From Parapristionchus giblindavisi (Eukaryota > Nematoda > Chromadorea > Rhabditida > Diplogasteridae): 64,000 nucleotides of DNA. Where the stretch lies: assembly GCA_943737045.1 (NCBI GenBank), contig CALSFV010000041.1:186001-250000 (forward strand). The letters are read 5' to 3'. The translations under genes and the position numbers were made by a program. The notes beneath the pieces are model-generated. The model ran no database searches and was not told where the DNA came from. It was given only the letters and a program-made list of their open reading frames with translations. This document shows, one piece after another, positions 12,084-25,276 of the stretch (positions are counted from its first letter, which is position 1; the number at the start of each line of letters is the position of its first letter).

Positions 12084-15003
12084 ATGCATTATGCTACTAT
12101 CCAAACGACAATATGCATAGTTTCACTACTGTGGTCACTTTTGCTTAATGGCCTCCTTGTATGGATCGTTCGTCGAAGATATGAGAAGGTCGGAACATAC
12201 AGGTATATCTTTTGTTATACTTAATTGGTAATTAAAATAATACCCCAGGCTAATTTTACCTACAGTTTTGCCAAAAATATATCGCAGACTTTTTGGGATA
12301 AATTATCTTGGGTTATATCGTTCACAAAATGATTCCTTAAGATTACAGGTTTTTCACGTATGTCTTTGTTTGCATTGATATACTCTACTCGATTGCCTTC
12401 TGTGTGGTTGCTCCAGTAAGAAATATGTATTTATAATGCTAATATAATAGAATAGTGTTTGATACTTTTTTCAATGAAATTTCTAAAAAGATCATTCTAC
12501 CTGTGAATATGGGTCCATGTAATTGAAGAGAACCTATATCAATTGAAACAAAAGTACGCACAGTTACGGACTATCATGTCGTCATTTAAATGAATTGAAT
12601 ACAATATTTTGAAAGTGGATGGTCCAGTTTTGCGACATCCTCAGTTTTCTGCCTAGCCAGTCCATTAGGCTTTCGAGTGATTCCTTTTAATCTGTTTTCT
12701 GGTAATAGACCAAATATTTAAAAAGAGATCATTAATAGTTTCTTAACTAATAGAAAGCAAAACAAGAAATAGTCAATTCTGTTGCTGTTATACAAAGAAA
12801 ACAAGAGATTTTTATAAACTTAATACCAAGTTATGTCATCCCACATGTCACTGATGTCTTATTGTTAGCCAATCCCAGTTCATTTAAAATTTATTTTGCT
12901 ATGAATTCTAATCTAACATCATATGAATGTGCATACAAGTCATTTATTGCTTATATCGCGTTTGTTAAAGTGATCTAATGAAATAAGACTTCTTCAAGAA
13001 ATCTATATTGAAGGTTGAGTCGAAAATAAATTATCAAGGGGTGTTCCTTTAAGTTTTGGTATGCGGGTCCAAGTGTTCTCGGCTTTTTCTCGGTCGCACC
13101 ATGGAATCAATGCTATATATTAATAGAGGTACAAATGAAATCAAACTTTCATGTGATAACCTATGGTCTTAAGATTTTCATGCAAATATGGTTTGTCTGG
13201 TTTATCGTAATAATTCTGTGCATAACACAAAGCTTCATTTATCGATATGGACTCGTATGCAAGTGAGTTCAATATCATCATTATAGTTCTTTGTCCATTT
13301 TTAACCTTATCACAAATCACTTTAATTCGATGTTCAAAAGTTATGAAAAAATACGAACTATAGTGAATAATCTATTCAACTATTTAACAGTACACTAGAA
13401 CGGAATATCAACCATGATTTTATATTATTAAAATATATTTGTAATACAATAATCAATTTTTAAGCCACTTCATCTGTACACTATATGAGCAACCAAAACG
13501 TCTTATATTCGTCCTTATTTTCCTATCTGCATTCATTACTGTATATCTTCTGAATTGTAACTTTATGTTGTTGCAAGATTCTGAAGTAAGTTCATTAGTA
13601 GGAGATAGCTACCATTATTTCTTCCATAGTTTATTTTCTTTCAGCCACTTCGAATGAAACTACAAGAAATGTTCGGCGAAGAATATCAATATGATTTCCA
13701 ACAAGGATATCTACTCACAGTAGATCTTCACGTAATATATCATTATAATTCTTTATTGCACTCATAACTCTTTTGAAATTTGCGAGACGGTGTTGTAGTG
13801 AACTTCGTCCATCTTATTTAATTCTTGAAAATCAAGGAATACCTAGCATACCTAGCACCTAGCATAATACCTAGCAAGCAAACAATCAATTATAATAGCC
13901 AACTTCAGACCGAACAGGCCAACAAATCAATAATAGGATCTATATTTTCTTCAGTAACTTTGTACAGTCAACTCATCATTATGGTTATAATCAAAGATGG
14001 TAAATCTGAATTTAATGATATTTTTCAGGTTTACTGTGGGTGGAATATTCATAACAATATAAAGAAATCGTCAATGAGCACAAAACTGAAAACTATGCAC
14101 AATCGAGCACTTAACATGCTTATAGCACAGGTTTCCTTAATTGTTTAAACAATATATTTTTGAATTTAATATTTTCAGACTGCTAATCCATTTGTATTTC
14201 TCTACATTCCCGCATTTATAAACATACTAGGAATGTTCACTGGAATAGATTTTGGAGATCTCCCAAAGGTATTAATAAATCATCTTGAATAATCAATAAT
14301 GACAAAGACGTCACTAATTAATGAAAGCAAACATTTCAGAGTATAAATTGTAGAATGTACTTTTTTATTAACTTATGCATTTTCAGCTTCTTGCCTCGAT
14401 TCTCGGTATTTTCCCAGTAGTAAATCCGATCATTGTCATTTATTTCACTGACGACTATAGAAAATTCGTTTTACGAGGAAAGAATTCAGAGGTTGGCAAC
14501 AATTTTAACTGCTTATCGGAGTCACGCGACTGCCTAGCTATGCTCTTAAGTTGAAATGAATATTAATGAAATCATGTTTATGAGATTGATATGGTGTAGA
14601 TTACTGATAAATAATGTAATCGCAGGTAGATGTTGTTGATGATCCGAATAAACAGAGAACAAAGGTTCGAATCCATTCTTGTATGGCAGTTTGGAACTGG
14701 AAAGTTCTGAATTTAAAAAAAAAGAGTTTACTTTTACTTTGTTCGTTCAGAAAGATAGTTCATAAATATTGCTAACTTCAAAAGGTTCAGTTCCATAAAA
14801 TCAGTTGCAGACTGTCATACTCTCCTTTGAATGAATAAATCATTTGCCAACATCAAACCGTCTTTAACAACAATATCAAATCAGTGAATTATACAGAAAT
14901 TAAACAATAAAAGACGATGATATTGTTAATATTATAGCTATGCTTTTAATTTCGATTTTGTTTTCAGATTCAAGCGAGGGATGTTGTTTCTACAATAGTA
15001 TAA
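12084..15003 (+). CDS. seven-transmembrane chemoreceptor, Str superfamily
   Basis: Eleven exons join in phase: 12084-12202, 12349-12415, 13054-13128, 13174-13262, 13465-13585, 13645-13731, 13909-14130, 14179-14268, 14387-14491, 14626-14664 and 14968-15003. They give 349 residues, the usual length for Str-type receptors. TM1 contains LLNGLLVWIVRRRYE followed by GTYR. TM2 is FVCIDILYSIAFCVVAP. TM3 ends in FIYRYG, the Str-like counterpart of a DRY box. TM5 is VTLYSQLIIMVII. TM6 follows TMHNRALNMLIAQ. TM7 ends GIFPVVNPIIVIYFTDDYRK, close to the family's P-x-x-x-P...YR signature. Such receptors act in sensory cilia. The start is the first ATG in frame with TM1. I cannot separate str, srj and srd subfamilies by eye. 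Exons 3 and 4 use weak TTTAAG/CTTAAG acceptors. Confidence 0.85.
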
Positions 15004-16772
15004 TACGTATTTCATATAATTTCTGTTGCACTTTGCATACATTTATTCAAAATTCTTTATTTCGCTGGTTTACATTACATTCATGATCTTTTTCTTCTTA
15101 TACTTCTGATCGGAAAACCATAATCTTCGAAGTGGAACAGGAAAAGAAAGTGAAATGATGAAGGATAATTCGAGGGGTCTTATTGTCACTTTCACTACTT
15201 TTCTTGTCACTCCTTCATCCTCTATGAACTCCTTCTTTACTTGCTTGTTTTGGCCCCATACAAACAGGTAGTGTAAACCATTCCTATAGAGGAAAAGTAA
15301 GGAGTCCTAGTAGTCCTCTATTATAAGTCTACTCTCACTTTTGTATTGTAGTTCCCCTTTCATCGACTCGTTTCGATGTGATTTTGACATCATATAGTTT
15401 GTATCATCAAGGATGACTTGTTTGTTAAGCTCCATGTAACGTTTCAAGATTATTTCATTTTTAAAAACCTTTTATAAATAGCTTGCAACGATTGATCGCG
15501 CTTTATACTTCATAACTTCATAGACTGTCAATAAATCAATATTTTTACGATACTATATATAGAATCAAAGAATATTGTTGACAGAGTGGTATAGATTATG
15601 AAGCATATTTGATCTTATCGTCTTCGTGTCTGGAATATCTCTATAGGATACGTCATCATAATGTTTATAGTATGATCTTCAATCTATACATGTCAATCAT
15701 GCAAATATTAACTAGGCATATGTATCTACCTATTAGTAACTTCCTGGTGATAGTTAGCACGCACTATATAGTAGATAAAAGAAGGGAATCAAATGATCGG
15801 TTACTATAATTACTAGTATCAAAACGCATACGTTATCTTCTTCTCGCACTTTACAGATCTTATGTTTTCTTTTTGTTTGTTGAAACAAACATCACCAAGA
15901 TGCATCAAAAATACATAAAAATTAACGAAAGGATATGAATAAATATATTACTTAAGAGTGTTTCAATGTGTTATAATCCCTGCTAAAAACAAAAGAAGGA
16001 AGTTCAATCACTGTCACATGCTATTCTTTATTCTTTACGACAGTTAAAGATATGACACTGATTTATCTTCTTTAAACTCTATCGAAAAAGCAGAAATTAA
16101 CTCCATATTATGGGTACAATAATCTAAATGGTCTGATAAAGATACGCAGTGTTGAAATAATTTCTTATGCGTGTTTGGACAGTTTCAATACGATAAAGTC
16201 AATGTTTTCGACATACTTTCGATGAGCTCAAGATAGAGTTTATCGAACGTTTGAATGATACGAAAGAGTGGATGTTTGATAGTATGTGTGTTGGCTCGCT
16301 TTTTTATCAATTTCTTCAACCTATTAGGGGAATTTAGGTTGTACGCGCGAGAATGTGGAAAACCTTCACGTACCAGAGTACAATTGTTTTCGATTCGTAT
16401 CAATTTGCTTATGCTTAAAATACTTTTTGATTCGCTAAATGAATCTGCGATGCAAGGATATATATTTTTTATTAAATTAGATATTTTTATGCCATCTGCT
16501 TGGAGAACTGAACCGGAATTCAATGTTTAAAGCTGTATTCCAGTGTTAATTAAAGTACTGTAGCAATGGTGAAAGCAATAGTTTTTGGCATCCATCGTAT
16601 CCGATATTATAGTTAGTTAGGCAGCTGAAAATGCTAACTTAAAATGCATGACGTTCAAATTTTCATTCTTGGTTTTTTTAAATTTTGATTATGTTGTTCA
16701 GATTCCCACCAACAAGCCATGCTTAAATTTAACACGGTTCAAATAAGTTTTAATACTTTTTACTGACTCTCT
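15004..16772. other. non-coding, no supported gene
   Basis: AT-rich intergenic DNA. At 16185-16530 both strands are open for about 90-110 codons. The minus reading ends SMSKTLTLSY, but neither reading is recognisable and no splice partners were found. Confidence 0.45.
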
Positions 16773-17980
16773 TCATGGTCTTCGAACAAAATTTGTCACC
16801 GAGATATTGTACACTTAAAACAAAGCAACATTTGGAGGGGAATAATTCAACATGACTCGACTTTGCCGACGATTCGTGATTTCTTTGGAATGTCATCATT
16901 CTTATCCGATCATGAAAATATATATGATGATAACATTGGTTAGATATAACTAACTGCTTACCTACCAATCAAAATCATCATCTGAAATAGAACAGGGGAA
17001 ATGATATCAACTGAAACATCGTAAGCTATTTGGCGTCTATCATAATGTGCAATTTCAAGAGAATATCGGTATATTCTGTGTGCATTGCTTGACATTTGCC
17101 TAATCATAGGTAATCACAATCAGGGATATAAACGTACAGAGTCTGATCTTTGCCATTTATATTGGCCATAATGACTACCGTTTCTATGAGCGTCTAAACA
17201 ACTTTTTTATATTTTGCGTTATCTTAACTTCGGTATCCTGGAGAATTATTAACTAATTAATATTGATTCTCTCAATTAATTTAAAACACTCTGCTTTGAA
17301 CAGAATCTCTCATTTAATCTGGCTTTGATGTCGAGAGAGCATGGTCTAACCATATAGTGTTAAATTAGCTTTGGAGTGTTCCTTTAAGATTGACCGACTA
17401 TTCATTTGGACGTTCACTGTAGATAGAAATTATGGTGCATTGTCTTCTCAAACTACTCAAGCAAAACCAATATAGGTACATGTTGTAAGAATATAAATGA
17501 GAAGAAGAATAGAATAGTTAACGAGTACTTATTAGCTTCTATAAGATCTTTTAATTGTATCATATGATCAATTCTGATTGTGATCATTTTTTCATCCTGC
17601 ACCGTTACATCACAAAAACAAGCATCAATTTTAGAAGTTATATATATATATATATTGTCTTTAAGGAACATTCTATCCTAATATAACAGACACTTCGCTC
17701 TAGCATACGGTTGTCCGCGAGAAAATGTTGTCAGAGATGCTGGGTCTTCGGATATACAATAACAATTCCTCACTAACTATTCTACATAAACAAATAATAA
17801 ACGCTTAGTCAGTGTTGCACATCTTCTCAAATATTCGTTCTTGATCACTAATCTTATCTTGTTTAGTTCCAGTACTATATAGTTTACTAAAAATGAACTT
17901 GATGAGTCTACCATTTTAGCGAATAGAGGACCCCAGATCAAAGGTGATGTGGAAAATGCAATGATATGCGTCAATTTGAT
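16773..17980 (-). CDS. unrecognised multi-exon gene, 3' part
   Basis: Four minus-strand segments bounded by plausible splice sites join in a single phase: 17980-17912 (hydrophobic, AFSTSPLIWGPLFAKM), 17596-17529 (DEKMITIRIDHMIQLKDLIE), 17099-16966 (AHRIYRYSLEIAHYDRR, then a hydrophobic run ending VLFQMMILIG) and 16813-16773 (VYNISVTNFVRRP, stop). Consistent phase across three introns is the main support. The start must lie upstream of 17980 and was not found. Alternating hydrophobic and charged parts suggest a membrane protein, but I recognise no family. The acceptor before the first segment is poor. Confidence 0.35.
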
Positions 17981-20325
17981 CTACTCTGCTAAATTCAGCT
18001 CATTCGAATGGGGCGGCATAACGTTCAACGAATGAGCTACTACCCCATCTTCCTCTTCCTCTTTGTATCTCTACCTCATCTACCTATTCTCTATCCTTTC
18101 TTCCCTATCTTCGCATCTTCGACTCCTTTTGTAATTCATCGTACCAAACCCGTTTACTGTGTGTGCTCTCTCACCTTTCCACACTTTCTCGCCTTCTCCT
18201 TCGCGTTGTCTGGTGCTCTCATCGACCCGTGCGCTCTCTCGTTCCGACCCAATCGGCTAAATCGGGCCATTTTGCGGGTTGATTTGAACTTCGCCGAACT
18301 ACAGTGATCACATATATAATGAGACTCTAATGATGCGGGAGTTGTATGTATGTAGCGCTCTGTCTTCCATATTCGTATCTTTTGGACAAGTTTTGACATC
18401 AAGATTGTCTTATCAGTATTGTCTACTTCAAGCCTCACTACCCTTTCGCAGCGACAAACATACCCTGTAGTTCGCACGCTTTTCTGTATCTTGTTCTTCA
18501 AAAAAAAACCGAAAAATGTCATATTACTATTCTGAATGCGAATCATACTGTCTTCATTAACCTTTTGTGTCTTACTGTAGGTGCCGTACCCGATCCGCTA
18601 GTAATACTGTAATCATATATATGTTCACACCTGTGGAAGACTTCATCATTATCATGTGTTCATATATATGTTGAAAGTGTTTGGAACACTCCCATTCCCT
18701 CGTATCTATTACAGTATATCATAAGAGTGGGTGCTGCACTTTAGTACTTCTTCATTACAGTATCCCCTTCCTCTTCTATTGTTGTTGCTCTTATTATAAT
18801 ACCGTAGTCCACCTATGTAGTACGATTGCGCTTTGCTTTTAAAATTAGTTGAAATGTGGAAAATGGAATGTTGAATAGAGCGCAAGTGAGAGAAATGTTT
18901 AGTAGGAAGAGTTAGAGAGATAGAGAGGATAGAGGATAGATTGTAGAGTAGAGATCATTAGGAAGAATAGAGATGTTGAGAGAAAGATGATGATGAAGAA
19001 GGGTTAAAGAGAAAGGCATAGAACCTTTTTCATTCCCCTCCCCACATCGCCAACTATTCTATCTGAACTTTTTAAGAAACATTTTCATCAACCCTGCGCC
19101 TCGTAAATTCATTATGCGTTCATGCACTTTTATTATACCTTTCTATGCAATCGCCCCCCTCTCAGGGTTAAACATATTATATAACGTTGTTCACATTATG
19201 ATCTAACTTTACCGAAGGGATAGGTTCCTGCCTGATATATCATCATCATTGTCGTTCTTATTATTTCTTTCTTTTATTATTGCTTCTCTTTTCGAGTCAT
19301 TTAAAGTTTTCGTTTCCCCCACTGTTCTTTATATTATCCTCAAGAGCTTGCATGATCATGTTGCATATAGTATAGTCATTTTCTACTTTAGGTGATGTTA
19401 GGTAACCCAAGTGTGGGCCCACCTCCCATCTATTGGACTATCTATTGGCCTAATCAACCCTCTATGAACTCATTGTTGAAAGTTGGAGCAAAGTCAGAGA
19501 GAGAAGGAGCATGATACTATTTCTCTCTTTTTCTCTATCTTACCATGAATGTCCTTATCTCTTCATCATCAATACTATCTATTCATCTTTCTTTCTCTGT
19601 ATTCTCTTCTATTCTCTTCGTTCTCTCATTGGATCGTTCTCTCACTCCAATGCTACTTCTCTTAATGGCATAGATCGTTGTAATATAGTCCCTCCTTAGA
19701 TGATTGTAAGGGAATATGATCATTCACTCTATCTAATTTATAAAAGAAAATAAAGGAATCTTGGAAAGGGAAAAGGAAAATTTTGAAAAAAAGTGTGCTC
19801 GCAACAATGATTTTTCTAAATTGATATTGAAGTGATAATGGGAGATTAAACATCTAGTAAATGTTCACTATTGTCTCCATCGAAGATATAACATTACCCA
19901 TTGAATATACACTTATTTCTTTTCGTTCAACGCGGAAGGGTTTTTGTTCATGTTCATTGGTAAAATTAGAAGTAGGTAGGAAGTGAGTAGAGGTAGAGGA
20001 ATTTGAAATTGACCAACTCAATTCAACATTGAGAAGTGAGAGAGAAATGATCAAGTTAAAATTGAAGTAGATAAGAAGAAGAAGATAAATAGAAGTTAAC
20101 AACGAGAACGGAATGAAGATCTTTCGACTGTATATATATATTTATTTACCACAAGGTAAACGTGTATGAACAATAAATATTAAGCAAATGGATGAAATAC
20201 AATTTTTTTTTTTAGGGATAATATAAATGAGGATCAAGGAGGTAACGGAATTGAAGGGATTGAACATTTAATACAAGTATAATAATGATAACGAAGTTGT
20301 GGTCAAACTGATCAGTCATTGATTT
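17981..20325. other. non-coding; purine- and pyrimidine-rich tracts
   Basis: A CT-rich block lies at 18040-18240 and an AG-rich block at 18890-19010. Open frames at 18008-18307 and 18154-18546 (minus) follow this composition and look like chance. A poly-T run is at 20201-20213. No gene or RNA is supported. Confidence 0.45.
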
Positions 20326-21108
20326 TTAAAAGTTGATTCTGTTCTCTGGTCGGGTAAGCAACCGAGCCGCTCGCATGAAGAAACTGTTATGCCTGTATTG
20401 GAAACGAGAACCACAATTGGAGAAGTTTAACCCATTTCTAGTAACGTAGGTTTTGAAATAGTGGTTTTTATTATTTGAAATCCTAGTTTTCCCTCTAAGT
20501 AGTTTCATGGACATTTTAATGTCAATGTTTAGCCTGCGTTGCTCGAGAGTGTCAAGACCGAGTTTTGTGTTGCGTGCACTACTGTTCGGCATGAATTGCC
20601 ACGTATATTTATGGCAACGTGCAAACAACCTTCTTGTGAAATAATTCTGTACTTTTTCTAACATTTTTATGTCTTTTTTCTGGTAGGGATTGAATACAGT
20701 GCAAGCACTCTCTAAAATAGGCCTAATATAAATTGAATATGCTTTTAGTAGAATTATGGGGTTATTTGTTCTTAGAGCTCGCATAATTATATGACAGGCT
20801 GATTTTGCTTTGATTGATACTGCTCTACAATGGTCTGAGAAAGTCAGGCTTCTTTGAATTATGAATCCTAGATCTTTGACAACTTCTTTTTGAGTTAGAT
20901 TATTGCCTTCAATATTATATACTCTAGAAGGGTTGGCTCTACCTAGGTGTAGGGAGTTACATTTATGGGACGCTAGAGGCAACTGCCAGTCGTTTGACCA
21001 TTTAACAATAGTGTCGACTGCAACTTGTAGGGGGTGGGGAGGTTCACCAGTTTTAAATGATCTGTATATCTTTATGTCATCAGCGACTGTTACAACTAAT
21101 CCATCATC
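20326..21108 (-). mobile_element. non-LTR retrotransposon reverse transcriptase fragment
   Basis: A minus-strand frame of about 260 codons is open from 21108 to a stop at 20326. It contains VTVADDIKIYRSF, a variant of the Y/F-A-D-D catalytic box, then WSNDWQLPLASHKCN, KEVVKDLGFIIQ and LKAYSIYIRPILES, the usual order in the thumb region of CR1/jockey/RTE-type ORF2 proteins. It ends MRAARLLTRPENRINF. A TAA stops the frame just before the ADD box, so fingers and most of the palm are missing. This is a 5'-truncated, inactive remnant, as is common for target-primed retrotransposition. Confidence 0.85.
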
Positions 21109-21733
21109 TTACCTTTTATCATACATCCTCATTGTAGTCTTTAAAAGTCTACATGACCATTCCCCTACCTATATTACAGAGCTCCACAAGATCACAAGTC
21201 ATATCAGCTATATATACCATAATCACTCTTGAAATACCGTAATTTGTTCAATTAATCCTGAAGGACTCTAGAGATTGCGTATATCGAGCCTATATTCTAA
21301 TGTGGTTCATGCGTAGATAGAAGATGATCAGATGGAATTCAATGGCTTCATCTCTATTTTATCCCTTGTGCCATGCTATTTGGAGTAGAGGCTCCTGTAA
21401 TATTTACGTATCCTTTCCAATCCTCAATCCTTAATCTAGCGCCCGCCCTCACCATCGTAAGACCGTTATCGTCAATCATTGACTTTATTCTTCTGAAGTT
21501 AGTCTTAATGATTTGTATGCGTACAATCAAGTTGAATGCGTCAATTCGGTTTCACTTTACATTTTCCTTGATCCTTTTGATCTATCAATTCACTCTCGCG
21601 TATTTTCTATAACATATGTTTAGCGCTAATCGATTATATGAATGATGATATCTTTAAGTAAATAATAAATATTTTATCAGAATCACTACTGGCTACCGCA
21701 ACAACCCCGCTTCATTCGCCCATTCAAAGGACG

Positions 21734-24700
21734 ATGCTCTCTCCTACAACACTTGAGGTAAATACTATTGATGCTTTATCCATCATTGAAAGAACAAATA
21801 GTGAACTTACAAATCATGTAAATGTACTCAATACTATTTAGAGGAACATTGTGATAAACTTGATGACTTTAACCATCTTCAAGGAACATCACAAAAATAT
21901 ATATATAATAATATTATCTTACGACATGTATTCAGGTTCCAATGTGTCTACAAGTTCCTCTCCATTGTTCAACTACACGTTCATTACCATCATCACCTCC
22001 TTGTGAACGTTCTGAATCATCATCTCCTACTACTCCTACTTGTTACTCTGATTGTGGTTGTATCATCGATGCCAATTCTCCACCTGATCAACTCGAAAGG
22101 GACTTCCATGCATGGCTACGGGTATGCGCTTCTTTTATTTACATATATATTATATTTTATCTAGACCCGAAAGCGCAAGGAGATATAGTGAACATGCGAA
22201 TGAAATATAATGATACAAGACTCACATATGCATATTTATTTATTTGCTCTTTATTCTATTAATAATAATTGTGTCAGCCTTGGGTAGATTATATCTATAT
22301 GATGAACTGCAAGCTATCTGTCCAACAATTAGCTCTATAAAGAACACAAAGGGGAGCGTCAAATGTGTATACTGTAGGGTGCGCTAACAATGTGATACCG
22401 TAACCTATATCACACTACATCAACACTTATTTCGTCCACCCTCGCTATCTTCTCTTAGGCGTTCGATGATACTCGTCGCTATATAAGTTGAAGGAGCAAT
22501 GAGAGAACGCGAGAGATTTAGAGATGAAGAGAAATTCCACCATAATTAGAGAACTACCGTATGCTCTCTTCTTCGAACACTTTTCAATTGATCAGCTATC
22601 ACAGAAAAACGAAAGAGGGGGAAGAAGGGGACATTGTGATGGAAATAAGCGATATTTCCAGTTCTCACTTTATCCATTCTCTCACATCTACCAATTTGCC
22701 TATTGTTACAAACGTTTTCATTGTGGTTGACTATATTCAACTGAAAAGGTCGTCATCCACTTTGAACACTTCCTTAACGTTCATTGTCTATTCAATTCAC
22801 ACATTAATTCATGTTATCTAGCTGCGAGATAGATAAAGAAACAGTTAACCCTTCTCATTTTACCATTCAATATTGATGTTTATCATCTCACTTTTTCATC
22901 TTTCATTGTGTTATTCATGAGCACTCTATACACAAAATCATCGTAATCGGGAGGGAGGAAGATAAAGAGGGCTCGAGGCAATTAGACATTATATTTCTCT
23001 TTCGCCTCCCTTCCTTACTCTATCTTGTCTATCATATATGTACACAGCACCTTCAATCAAGGATATTGAATGCTGTCTTTATCCCTTCATTCACTCTATC
23101 TACCTCCTCTCTCTCTAACTAACTATGGCCCTCCCTCCGTATTAGGCATCTTGCTCAATATCTCTATTTTCATAAATATCAATCAATATTTCGATCCTAT
23201 AACTCAAACTATATTCTCCTCGGTTACTGTATTCGCTTTTCGCAAAGTCTGCAATCTATTATTTGGTGATCTATGCCTATGTATGGGAGTAGTGTAAAAC
23301 TCTTTATAAACTAGGCGATCTTAGGAGGAGCAGAGAGAGGTAGCATTCACCTTCACTTCCATTGAATAAACGATCAATATCGATCTTTCTATATGCCTGT
23401 ACCCTCATATCGTGTCTTTATGGACAAGATAGGGAAGTAGAACCGACACCAAGCACCCGCGATCTATCTTTATAAGAACAATGTTGAAAATTACTCGATA
23501 GCGCAGTGGAAATGGCCGCTTAATCGCGATTTGATCTATTAGTCAAGTAATTGAGAGAGTGAAAGTTACCTTTCTCTTAGAGTTTTCCTCTTTATTTCAA
23601 GTGCCATAGTATTATCTGATAAAGATGATCTAGTATAGAAATCGAACTCCCTTTATGTAAGCAGTTTCATATTCAACATTCAAAGATATTCAAGTTCTTA
23701 ATGAACTTGATTAGATCATGCAGATTATTATATAGAGTAACTTTGGATATGCCCTTCACGTAGTGAAGGCATGGGCAAATTATACCTTGCATTTAAGTTG
23801 CCTGTTGCGCATTGGGTAGTATCTTCGCATGACATAATCCTATATACGGGTACATGATGCTATCACTTCCATGAACGCGCTTGAATTTGGTCCCGAATGT
23901 GTAGAGTCCTATCACTAAGATCTATCACTTATCTATTAATCTTCACTAGTCGATAAGAGAAGAAGAAGTAGAGTAAGAAGAAGAAGAAATAAAAGGGTGA
24001 AACGGTTTCACTATCTTCTTCTCTATGCAGTTGAGCAAGCAGTACAACCTTTTTACCGCATCTTTACCTATCGTTAACTATGCTATTTTGATAATACCTT
24101 GCATTGTATATCCTCCCCTATGAGTTATCACGCGGTCACTCACGTCACCAGTTCATCCACTCATACTTCCTTTACTTTGAAAGATTTATTAAGTTTAGTT
24201 AATTAACATGGAATCAATTTCAGCTTGGTTCCACATCTCCAGCAGACGTCGACTCTTCATTGAAGTGTACGATTCAAACAATTGTGACTGAAGCTGACGA
24301 CGATATGGAAGATCTCAATGGATCATCTCTTCAAGTAAAACAAGAAGATATTGATGAAAGTGGAGAGACAGATCTGAGAAAGGCAAAGAAGAAAGGTAAA
24401 ATATTATATTCATATGAATTCATTTTATCATCCCTCTAGAATCGAAATGTATGGTTTTACTTTCAGGAACTAATCTATATGGTCGTCCATATTGTCCTGG
24501 AAGGCCTCTTTCGATGAAGGAACGCCTTCAGATCATTCAATTCCATACTAGTGGCATGAAGGTTTGTTATAGGAGATTAAACTAGAAAGAGATCTTGTCA
24601 TCGTTTAACACCTATAAACTTTTTAATCACGTGTCAAAATATAAGATATATTTGTTGATATATGTTATTAGGCGATAAATTATTAATGTTTGATTGACCG

Positions 24701-25276
24701 ATTTTATAGGTTAACGCCATCTCGAAGTCTCTCTGTATCTCACATGGATGTGTATCGAAGATTATTACTCGGTAAGCTTTATCACAATCATATAATGTCC
24801 GTAAACCTCCATACCATGTCTAGTAATAGTAATGTTATTACAGATATCGTCTAACCGGAATCTTGACTCCTGTTTCATCTCCTGAACATCGCAAACAGCG
24901 CCGAAAGAAGTACGCCACCGAGCCTTCCCAGCCTTCATGTTCAACATCATCATCACATATTTCATCATCACCATCATCATCATCAGCTCCTATAACTATA
25001 ACTACTCCTCAATTATCTCCAATATCTCCTCAACAACCTCAAGGAGTAATCCAACCAATGATTCGTCCATCTCCAACTAATCCTCCACCTATCATTCATC
25101 ATAACAATCAAATGTATACAGATGTATCAGGTTCTACTTATTCATTTCTCCAACCCATCAGTAGTCCCACCAGTACCTTCAACCAATTGCCTCTAGCTCC
25201 TCATCCTAACCAACAGTCAATTGTACATCCCAGTAGTGTGGACTACTCACCCTACCCTTACCTTTATACTTCATGA
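21734..25276 (+). CDS. nPax-like transcription factor with only the N-terminal half of a paired domain
   Basis: Six exons join in phase: 21734-21757 (the exon is open back to an acceptor at 21680), 21936-22121, 24224-24395, 24467-24561, 24710-24771 and 24844-25276, giving 323 residues from the first ATG. Residues about 128-192 match the PAI half of a paired domain: GRPYCPGRPLSMKERLQII, HTSGMKVNAISKSLCISHGC, VSKIITRYRLTGILTP. No RED half and no homeodomain follow. The C-terminus is Ser/Pro/Gln-rich, partly from a TCA trinucleotide tract. This layout is that of the nematode npax genes (N-terminal Pax). It is expected to bind DNA in the nucleus. Further 5' exons or trans-splicing at 21680 are possible. 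Intron 2 is about 2.1 kb; its short open frames are not supported. Confidence 0.85.
22122..24223. other. 2.1 kb intron of the nPax gene
   Basis: No exon in phase was found between the flanking exons. A degenerate tRNA A-box-like string (TAGCGCAGTGGAAATGG) lies at about 23500 without a matching B box. Nothing else is supported. Confidence 0.5.

Noticed and set aside
16185..16530. Overlapping 112- and 91-codon frames on opposite strands
   Set aside because: No recognisable motif and no phase-compatible exon on either side.
18008..18546. 99- and 130-codon frames on opposite strands
   Set aside because: Composition-driven (CT-rich) with no neighbouring exons; the minus frame starts in the middle of low-complexity DNA.
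23497..23560. A-box-like TAGCGCAGTGGAAATGG in the nPax intron as a tRNA
   Set aside because: No B box or cloverleaf follows.
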